Part shown: positions 1-5,613 of the stretch, piece after piece
Numbering within the stretch: position 1 is the stretch's first letter
Layout: the number at the start of each line of letters is the position of its first letter
DNA from: Spirochaetaceae bacterium UBA4077
Lineage (GTDB): Bacteria > Spirochaetota > Spirochaetia > Treponematales > Rectinemataceae
Direction of reading: 5' to 3'
DNA: 12,428 bases
NCBI GenBank assembly: GCA_002383375.1
Contig: DFYR01000069.1
Span: 3,200 to 15,627, forward strand
Notes under the pieces: generated by a model
The model's database searches: none
Told to the model about the DNA's origin: nothing
What the model saw: the letters and a program-made list of their open reading frames with translations, nothing else
Program-made: the position numbers and the translations under genes

Positions 1-377
1 AGAGGGCCGCTAGTCATCTCCACGCCGTACTTTTTGCCGAATTCGCGGTTTCGCAGCTCCGAAAGAGGGACGACGGCCTTGATACCCTCGGCCTCGCAGA
101 AGCGCTTTTGGGCGAAAGGCAGGTCCCGGCTTATGGTCAGCACGACCACATTGCCGAGATTCTCCGCCGCCTTGTTGAAAGCCCGGGCGCTGGCGGCGCA
201 GACGCCGGTATCCAGGCTAGGTACGATATTGAGTATCTTGACCTTGCCAGCGAACTGAGCGAGACCCACGTCCGAAAGATCGTCGCGGGTAAGGGAGAAT
301 TCGGGCGCCGCGGAACCCACAGCTGGCAGGCTGCCGATAGTCGAAACTGGATTTCCCTTGAATGTTATGGTTGCCAT
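1..377 (-). CDS. tpx: Thiol peroxidase Tpx (3' end cut by window edge)
   Basis: This is an atypical 2-Cys peroxiredoxin that reduces hydrogen peroxide and alkyl hydroperoxides, normally with thioredoxin as the reductant. About 125 N-terminal residues are present; the family is about 165-170 residues, so the C-terminal quarter lies beyond position 1. The N-terminus MATITFKGNP is typical of Tpx. The peroxidatic cysteine is C60 in the PSLDTGVC motif, and the resolving cysteine is C94 in AQKRFC. Both sit one residue earlier than in E. coli Tpx (C61/C95). The ATG at 377 has an ideal GGAGG (384-388) upstream. No terminator separates it from SDR1, 127 bases upstream on the same strand, so read-through from the CPBP-SDR1 unit is possible, although the gap could also hold its own promoter. 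Family assignment is secure. Confidence 0.95.
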   Translation of the reverse strand, partial: MATITFKGNPVSTIGSLPAVGSAAPEFSLTRDDLSDVGLAQFAGKVKILNIVPSLDTGVCAASARAFNKAAENLGNVVVLTISRDLPFAQKRFCEAEGIKAVVPLSELRNREFGKKYGVEMTSGP

Positions 378-383
378 TAAATT

Positions 384-388
384 CCTCC
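384..388 (-). promoter_or_regulatory. Ribosome binding site of tpx
   Basis: GGAGG on the minus strand lies six bases before the ATG at 377. It fixes the tpx start. Confidence 0.8.
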
Positions 389-412
389 GTTATTAGACAT
401 TGTGCATATAAG

Positions 413-466
413 TTAGCCAAAAGAACCGAGCCCGGCAAATTCCGCGATCAGGCTGGGCGAAACCAT
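413..466 (-). CDS. Possible 17-residue small ORF upstream of tpx
   Basis: A short frame reading MVSPSLIAEFAGLGSFG sits in the gap between SDR1 and tpx. It has an ATG at 466, a TAA at 413-415, and a good Shine-Dalgarno GAGGAG (474-479 on the minus strand) seven bases before the ATG. I do not recognise the peptide. It could be a leader peptide for tpx, the remnant N-terminus of a deleted gene, or chance. It is too short for coding statistics, and the only support is the well-placed ribosome site. Confidence 0.22.
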   Translation of the reverse strand: MVSPSLIAEFAGLGSFG

Positions 467-504
467 CGCGAGACTCCTCGGATCCGGCTATGGCGCCCCG
501 GTGA

Positions 505-1524
505 TCACTTCGCAGCCCTTTCCTTGAGAAATGCCTCCGCAGTACGGCGTAATCCTTCTTCGTAAAAAACCTCGGGCGAAAATCCTATGAGCTTCCGTGC
601 CTTCGAATTGGAGAAATGGTAGTCATGGGAGGCTTGGTCCACCCGGTAGCTGGTGAGGGGAGGAGGGATTCTAGCAGCTATAAGTCTTGCGCCGAAGCAC
701 ATTATTCGTGCCGACAGCGCCGCGAGAGGAGTTGGGAGGCTGACAGGCTTCCTCTTGGAGCCTACAGCCTCGTACATAACGCGGCAGTACTCCTTCCAGC
801 TGACTTTGGACCCGTCGGTGAGAAGGAGAGCCTCTCCCGCCGTCCCGGGAGAATCCAAGGCGGACAGGATTCCTGTGCAGAGGTCGTCGATATAAATCGG
901 GCAGGTAAGCGCCTCCCCGTCGCCGATGTAGCCGAAAACGCCCTCCATGATCGCCTGGTACATGGCATAGGTGCTGGTCCTGTCGCCTGGCCCATACACG
1001 TTGCAGGGGCGGATCGCAGTCACCCTGAAATCCGCTTCGTTTTGGGACAGGACATAGTCCTCGGCCATTTTTTTCGTGATAGGGTAGGGGTATTTAAGGG
1101 GATAATAAGGCCCTTCCTCGGTGGAATCCACATGGGGGCCGAAACCCTGAACCACGGCGGAGCTTATATATAGAAAGACCTTGGCGCCGGCTTGCTTGGA
1201 TGCCGCCAGGAGATCCGCCGTCGCCTGGTAATTCGTCCGGACGAAATCCTCCATGCTTCCCCAGTCCAGGGCGAGCGCCGCCGTATGGACAACGGCTTCC
1301 ACGCCCTCCAAGGTTTTGGCGATCCGTTCTTTGTCTCCGAGATCCGCCTTGTAAAGCCGAAACTCTTCCCCATATTGCTCGCTAAGAGAAACCAGGGCTT
1401 TGGGAGGATTTTCCCGCCTGTAGAGGGCGTGAATCCGCTCCCCCCTGGCGACCAGCCGCTCGGCAAGATGACTGCCGATGAAACCAGACGCCCCGGTGAG
1501 CAGGATGGTCCTTCCCCGGCTCAT
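505..1524 (-). CDS. SDR1: extended SDR / NAD(P)-dependent epimerase-dehydratase family protein
   Basis: This 339-residue cytosolic oxidoreductase belongs to the extended SDR superfamily (3-beta-HSD / dihydroflavonol reductase / nucleotide-sugar epimerase type). The Rossmann glycine motif TGASGFIG is at residues 10-17. The catalytic Ser is in YISSA (S121/S122) and the Tyr-Lys pair is YPITK (Y147-K151). The substrate-side motif RPCNVYGPGD is at 172-181. Arginines R36/R37 at the end of the second beta strand suggest NADP(H), which is inference. The C-terminus has the PPLT...KA..LIGFSP pattern of 3-beta-HSD/sterol-type members rather than sugar epimerases. Its ATG overlaps the stop of the upstream CPBP gene by four bases (ATGA), so the two are translationally coupled. 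The substrate cannot be named. Confidence 0.9.
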   Translation of the reverse strand: MSRGRTILLTGASGFIGSHLAERLVARGERIHALYRRENPPKALVSLSEQYGEEFRLYKADLGDKERIAKTLEGVEAVVHTAALALDWGSMEDFVRTNYQATADLLAASKQAGAKVFLYISSAVVQGFGPHVDSTEEGPYYPLKYPYPITKKMAEDYVLSQNEADFRVTAIRPCNVYGPGDRTSTYAMYQAIMEGVFGYIGDGEALTCPIYIDDLCTGILSALDSPGTAGEALLLTDGSKVSWKEYCRVMYEAVGSKRKPVSLPTPLAALSARIMCFGARLIAARIPPPLTSYRVDQASHDYHFSNSKARKLIGFSPEVFYEEGLRRTAEAFLKERAAK

Positions 1525-2306
1525 CCCAGGTACCCGCCTTGGCTCAGGACAATGAAAAGATCAGTGCCGAATCCGAGGGCTGCGTGGAGTATGAACCCGG
1601 GGATTATCGATTTGGTTTTCCAGGCTAATAGGCCGAAAGCGATGCCCGCGGGAATAGCGCCCAGGAGTTCGGAGAGCGGATGCCCAAAATGAAGCATAGT
1701 CGAAGGAATGGTCTGAAAAAACACCAGGGCAGCCACAGTTGAAGTCCCTATTCCTCCGACGTCCGCAGCTTCGGGATGGGGGATGAGGGAGCGCTCGGCT
1801 TCGAGCGCCCAGGGTAAGAGCAAAAAGCCGCGGAAAAAGAACTCCCAGGGCAGATAATAGAGAAGCGCGTAGGCGGCGAAGTGCAGGAAAAAGGGAGCCA
1901 AGCCTGTTCCGCGCACCTTGAGAATCAAGTCTCTGGAGTAGGGATAGTAGGCTGCCAAGCCGGGAGAGAGGGCGCCGAGGGCTCCAATCGAGGCTGCAAT
2001 TGGTACTAGAAGCCAAAACCAGGATTTTTTAAATAGCGGAACCTTTAGCAACAGCCCGAGGTCTGCTGGCTGTTCCCGGAACAGCAGCGCCACCATTGCC
2101 GGGATGATACCCAGGAGGAAAAAAGAAAGGATGAAGCGTATCCAATATCCGGGAAGATCACCAGGAAGCGTACCGATTATCGGCACGCTCCTAGCTGTTT
2201 CGGCTTTCAACGAGGGAGGTGTAAGGTAGAAAAACAGAACACATGACATCGATGCCACTGCGATGTATACAAGTGGTTTCCACCAGGCTGAATTTTGTGG
2301 TTTCAT
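1521..2306 (-). CDS. CPBP family intramembrane glutamic endopeptidase-like protein (CAAX protease/Abi type)
   Basis: This 261-residue multi-spanning membrane protein has hydrophobic segments near residues 11-29, 55-77, 95-120, 136-165, 190-205, 214-230 and 234-255. It resembles the CPBP (CAAX-processing/Abi) family. The first motif is WEFFFRG (E155, R159), where the usual first Glu of EExxxR is Trp. The second region reads MLHFGHP..E (H206, H209, E213), and the third is H241 with D249 in place of the classic HxxxN. From memory, a CPBP subgroup has this MxHFGxP..E and late Asp pattern, so it may be an active variant, or it may be non-proteolytic. It is the first gene of a two-gene unit with SDR1, and AGGGGA precedes the ATG. 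The role could be processing a membrane protein or assisting the neighbouring lipid-type enzymes; neither is shown. Confidence 0.8.
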   Translation of the reverse strand: MKPQNSAWWKPLVYIAVASMSCVLFFYLTPPSLKAETARSVPIIGTLPGDLPGYWIRFILSFFLLGIIPAMVALLFREQPADLGLLLKVPLFKKSWFWLLVPIAASIGALGALSPGLAAYYPYSRDLILKVRGTGLAPFFLHFAAYALLYYLPWEFFFRGFLLLPWALEAERSLIPHPEAADVGGIGTSTVAALVFFQTIPSTMLHFGHPLSELLGAIPAGIAFGLLAWKTKSIIPGFILHAALGFGTDLFIVLSQGGYLG

Positions 2307-2327
2307 TGATTTTCCCCTATTTTTTTA

Positions 2328-2356
2328 TTGATGAATATCTCCAGCAGGTATACTAT
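2328..2356 (+). promoter_or_regulatory. Promoter of SDR2
   Basis: The sigma-70-type boxes are TTGATG (2328-2333) and TACTAT (2351-2356) with a 17-base spacer, each matching consensus at four of six positions. Transcription would begin near 2363. That is downstream of the TTG/ATG codons at 2328-2333, which supports the start at 2391. Confidence 0.5.
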
Positions 2357-2390
2357 CATAAATAAAACGATCGAAAAATGGGAGGATTGT

Positions 2391-3413
2391 TTGCGTATAG
2401 CAGTCACAGGTGGAACCGGATTTATAGGCAGTCATGTGATCGAATTGCTTCTCTCCCAGGAGTGCGAACTGCGGTGCCTTGTTCTGCCTGGCGAGGACAG
2501 GCTCTGGCTTAAGGATCTACCTGTGAGTTTTTTCGAGGGTGACATCACGGATAGAAAAAGCCTTAAACCTTTTCTTAAGGGTTGCGACGCTATCGTCAAC
2601 ATCGCCGGCCTGACTCGGGCTAAAACCGAGGAAGAGTTCTTTAACGTCAACAAGGAAGGCCCCGTAAATCTTGTCGAAGCGGCGCTTTCGCTCGAGGACG
2701 GACCCCGGCATATCGTCTGCATGAGCACGCAGGCTGTGATGGGACCTTGCGCAGATTGCTGTTGTTCGGACGAAGACGATCCTTTCAACCCCCTGACGCC
2801 TTACGCGAGGAGCAAGGCAGCCATGGAAACGGCGCTGCTGAGCTACGAGCGGCGAGGATTGATGCACTGCAGCTTCATTCGGGCACCAGGGGTGTACGGC
2901 CCTAGGGACCGGGATTTTTTCAAGTACTTCAAGCTGGTCAACATGGGATTACGGGTTGTGACGGGCGATACCCATGTCACTTCGTTGGTATACGTTAAAA
3001 GTTTAGCGGCAGCTATTGTCTCTTGCATTCTGAATCCACAAGCATTCGGGCAGGCTTTCTTTGTCGCTGACGCCAAGCCCTATGACTGGGACGAATTCGC
3101 TGAGATGATCGAAAAAGCGCTAGGAAAGAAAACTATACGTATCCATGTGCCGAATACAGTGGTAGGTATTATTTCAATCTGTTCCGAAACCATCAAACCC
3201 TTTCTTAGACGGCCTCCGCTCATCGATAGAAACAAGATCATCGAGATGCGACAGCATCGCTGGATAGTCTCCACTGTGAAGGCACAGAGGCTGATAGGCT
3301 TTTCGCCCTTGGTCGACACTGCCCAGGCGATCGCCGAAACCGGGCGCTGGTACCGCGTCCAGGGATGGATTCACGCCGATTCGTCACCCGAGCTCAAGAA
3401 ACTCGAAGCGTAA
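2391..3413 (+). CDS. SDR2: extended SDR / NAD(P)-dependent epimerase-dehydratase family protein
   Basis: This 340-residue extended SDR has the glycine motif TGGTGFIG at residues 6-13, Ser S112 in CMSTQ, the Tyr-Lys pair YARSK (Y138-K142), and RAPGVYGPRD at 164-173. The TTG at 2391 is chosen because GGAGG (2381-2385) lies five bases before it and the protein then begins with the expected (M)RIAVTGGTG. The frame is open back to 2328, but that stretch overlaps the likely promoter. A cysteine-rich loop, CADCCC (120-125), lies between the Ser and Tyr and is unusual for the family. After the second beta strand it shares the LPGE motif and the following GD..DR.S pattern with SDR3, so these two look closest. 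Its last 43 bases overlap the 3' end of SDR3 on the other strand. The substrate is unknown, plausibly a lipid, isoprenoid or nucleotide-sugar alcohol/ketone. Confidence 0.88.
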   Translation: MRIAVTGGTGFIGSHVIELLLSQECELRCLVLPGEDRLWLKDLPVSFFEGDITDRKSLKPFLKGCDAIVNIAGLTRAKTEEEFFNVNKEGPVNLVEAALSLEDGPRHIVCMSTQAVMGPCADCCCSDEDDPFNPLTPYARSKAAMETALLSYERRGLMHCSFIRAPGVYGPRDRDFFKYFKLVNMGLRVVTGDTHVTSLVYVKSLAAAIVSCILNPQAFGQAFFVADAKPYDWDEFAEMIEKALGKKTIRIHVPNTVVGIISICSETIKPFLRRPPLIDRNKIIEMRQHRWIVSTVKAQRLIGFSPLVDTAQAIAETGRWYRVQGWIHADSSPELKKLEA

Positions 3414-4384
3414 TACGAGCAGCCGTCTCGAACGGTCTGATCCAGGGGCCGATAGGATACTCCGAGCTCGTCGACGCTCTTTTTATTGGAGTAGTAGGCA
3501 GTCCATCCCGATAGCCGGCCGTATGCGAGCGTCAATAAAGGCCTTCGGCGGGTGAGGCGGGAAATGAGTTCGGCGAGCCAACCAGCCATCACCAGGACGA
3601 AGGGTGGAATGACGAGGGGCAGGAACTTCTTGCCAGCGTGATGCGCCATCAACGACAGCACTTCCTTGTAGGGCACGTTCGCTCCCACGGAAAGATAGGA
3701 TTCTCCAGTCCGCCCGCGTTCGGCGGCGGCTAGTATGGTTTCCGCAAGGTCGCGGACGTCGACGATAGCCAAGCCGCCGCCAAAAGTCCCGATGAAAACC
3801 GGTAACCTGAACATATTACCGTATAGCCTGTTATGGGCTGAAAAAGGCACCGGGTCTCCCGGGCCCATTATAGAGGCGGGATTTACGATCACCGCGTCGA
3901 GGCCCCTTTCCTGCGCCGCCTGCTCGACGATTCTTTGGCCGTCCCGTTTGGTGGTCATATAGTGGAAATTTTCGGGCCAATTGAAGGATTTAGTCTCATC
4001 CGTGGGAATGCCAAGTGGATCGAAGCCGATGGCGCCCACCGAGGAAACATGAACGAGCCGCTTGATGCCGAACTCCAGGCAGGCCTCGACGATCGCCCTG
4101 ACTCCCTCCACATTCACCGCCCTGAGCATCCCGGCGTCCAGGACCCAGTATGAGATATAGCCGGCCAGGTGATACACCAGATCCTTGCCGCGGATAGCCT
4201 GCCTGATGCTCTCTCGATCCCGCAGGTCGCCCCGCTCGATCAGAACCTTTCCGATAAAGGCTTGAGGAATCGCTTCCCCGGGAAGCAGCAAAACCGAAAG
4301 AGAATCCCCGGGCTGCCGCTCCAGCAAAACCGCGACTAGCTGCCTGCCTACAAATCCCGATGCGCCAGTGACGAGAATATTCAC
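3371..4384 (-). CDS. SDR3: extended SDR / NAD-dependent epimerase-dehydratase family protein
   Basis: This 337-residue extended SDR is of the dihydroflavonol-reductase/HpnA-like type. The glycine motif TGASGFVG is at residues 6-13, Ser in VSSVGA (S114/S115), the Tyr-Lys pair YMTTK (Y142-K146), and NPASIMGPGD at 168-177. A hydrophobic C-terminal stretch (about 205-215 and 276-295 in PPFVLVMAGWLAEL) may form the substrate pocket lid or a membrane-contacting helix. The GTG at 4384 is preferred: a GGGGGA ribosome site lies just upstream and the protein then starts NILVTGASG. The longer frame to 4435 would begin upstream of the best promoter. The predicted 5' leader is only about a dozen bases. 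The gene is divergent from SDR4 and convergent with SDR2, overlapping its end. The substrate is unknown. Confidence 0.88.
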   Translation of the reverse strand: MNILVTGASGFVGRQLVAVLLERQPGDSLSVLLLPGEAIPQAFIGKVLIERGDLRDRESIRQAIRGKDLVYHLAGYISYWVLDAGMLRAVNVEGVRAIVEACLEFGIKRLVHVSSVGAIGFDPLGIPTDETKSFNWPENFHYMTTKRDGQRIVEQAAQERGLDAVIVNPASIMGPGDPVPFSAHNRLYGNMFRLPVFIGTFGGGLAIVDVRDLAETILAAAERGRTGESYLSVGANVPYKEVLSLMAHHAGKKFLPLVIPPFVLVMAGWLAELISRLTRRRPLLTLAYGRLSGWTAYYSNKKSVDELGVSYRPLDQTVRDGCSYYASSFLSSGDESA

Positions 4385-4407
4385 ATTTCCCCCGAGTCTG
4401 CTATGAT
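4380..4407 (+). promoter_or_regulatory. Promoter of SDR4, overlapping the SDR3 promoter
   Basis: On the plus strand, TTCACA (4380-4385, five of six) and TATGAT (4402-4407, five of six) are separated by 16 bases. The -10 box lies almost exactly on the -10 of SDR3 on the opposite strand. The predicted leader is about 60 bases. Confidence 0.5.
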
Positions 4408-4431
4408 AAAGACGCCTTTGGCAAAGTTCAA
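4403..4431 (-). promoter_or_regulatory. Promoter of SDR3
   Basis: On the minus strand, -35 TTGAAC (4431-4426) and -10 TATCAT (4408-4403) are separated by 17 bases. The -10 matches consensus at five of six positions. Transcription would begin near 4396, just before the GTG at 4384. Confidence 0.55.
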
Positions 4432-4476
4432 CCACATAGGTTCTTTTTCGGATTGGATCGCGTAAAGGAGAGCGAC

Positions 4477-5613
4477 GTGCTGAGAATCGGCGTCACCGGG
4501 GCATTCGGCTTCCTAGGGGCGAATTTCGTCCATGCCCTACTTCAAAGACTTCCCGAGGCGGAAATCGTCGCCTTTGCCTCCCGGCGGAGAGCCAATCCTC
4601 TGTTCTCGTCCGAGAAGGTAAAAATTGAGAACCTCAGCATTCTTCGGTACGAAGATATGGCTGAAAAGTTCCAAGGCCTCGACGCGCTGGCGCATTTCGC
4701 CGGCATAGTGGACTATAGGCGCAGCATGCGGCGCCAGGTGTGGGATACCGACGTGCTGGGCTCGAAAAAGGTTTTCGACGCGGCGTTGAAAGCCAAGGTC
4801 GCGAAGCTGCTCTACATTTCGTCCATCTGTGCCCTGGGAGCAGGTCGTCCATGGGATGATCGAGGATCAAGGTCGCGGAAGGATCCCTCCATAATCCTGC
4901 CCGGGCAGGCGCGGTTTGCGGACGAGCTTTCCAACCCCTACGACGATCCTGAATGGCCGACCTCCTTCGCTTCTCCCCAGGAAGCCCTGGCTGCTGTCGA
5001 TGCTTCTGAAGCGGGTGAGTACGGCTTTATCGAATCGATGCAAGTCGCCTACTTCGACGCAAAACTTGCCGCCTGGGAGCTCGCCAAACGCTATATCAGC
5101 GAAAAAGGGCTTCCTGCCGTCACCATCTTCCCGGGAACCGCCGTCGGTCCCGGCGATCTTAATGACGGAATCTCCAAGTTGGTGAATTCAGTATGGGAAG
5201 GGAAACTGCGCCTAGCTCCCCCTGGCGCGACGGCTTTTATGGATTCCAGAGATCTCGGCGCAGGTGCCGCGCTTGCCCTTTTGGAGGGAAAGATAGGCGA
5301 GGCCTATGTGTTGGCCGGCATGGAAGAGCATTCTATGAGTTACCGCGATTTCATGAAGCTTATTTGCGACGTGGCAAAGAAAAAAGATAAAGGAAAGAGG
5401 CCCGAGATTTTCACAGCACCCCTTGGTCTTTCGTTGGCTGCTGCATCTGTTGCAGAGTATATAGCTCCCAAGGGCAGCCTCACCCGTGCTCTTCTTCTCT
5501 CCGGTAGCGTTTCCAATGCCTGCACCTCGGCAAAAGCAATGCGAGATTTAGGATACGCTCCCTGTTCGAGCCTTGAGGAAGGTATAGTCACCTGCAGAAA
5601 TTTCAGGTACTGA
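4477..5613 (+). CDS. SDR4: extended SDR with long insertion, NAD(P)-dependent epimerase-dehydratase family
   Basis: This 378-residue extended SDR is about 40 residues longer than its three neighbours. The glycine motif TGAFGFLG is at residues 7-14, Ser in YISSICA (S115/S116), the Tyr-Lys pair YFDAK (Y192-K196), and FPGTAVGPGD at 218-227. The extra length lies between Ser and Tyr, about residues 124-186, rich in Arg, Asp, Pro and Ser. The tail of the second beta strand, ASRRR (34-38), favours NADP(H), which is inference. The GTG at 4477 has AAGGAG (4465-4470) six bases upstream and gives LRIGVTG at the N-terminus; the TTG at 4453 is in frame but lacks a ribosome site. The 3' end overlaps the glycosyltransferase gene by 11 bases. 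The substrate is unknown. Confidence 0.86.
   Translation: MLRIGVTGAFGFLGANFVHALLQRLPEAEIVAFASRRRANPLFSSEKVKIENLSILRYEDMAEKFQGLDALAHFAGIVDYRRSMRRQVWDTDVLGSKKVFDAALKAKVAKLLYISSICALGAGRPWDDRGSRSRKDPSIILPGQARFADELSNPYDDPEWPTSFASPQEALAAVDASEAGEYGFIESMQVAYFDAKLAAWELAKRYISEKGLPAVTIFPGTAVGPGDLNDGISKLVNSVWEGKLRLAPPGATAFMDSRDLGAGAALALLEGKIGEAYVLAGMEEHSMSYRDFMKLICDVAKKKDKGKRPEIFTAPLGLSLAAASVAEYIAPKGSLTRALLLSGSVSNACTSAKAMRDLGYAPCSSLEEGIVTCRNFRY

Noticed and set aside
616..1692. Open frames of 185 and 166 codons on the plus strand opposite SDR1 and the CPBP gene
   Set aside because: Antisense shadows of genes with clear family motifs; no ribosome site or recognisable protein.
2328..2390. Longer SDR2 start at TTG 2328 or ATG 2331
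   Set aside because: No ribosome site, overlaps the likely -35 box, and adds 21 residues absent from the family.
4385..4435. Longer SDR3 start at GTG 4435
   Set aside because: It begins upstream of the best -35/-10 pair and adds residues before the usual NILVTG start.
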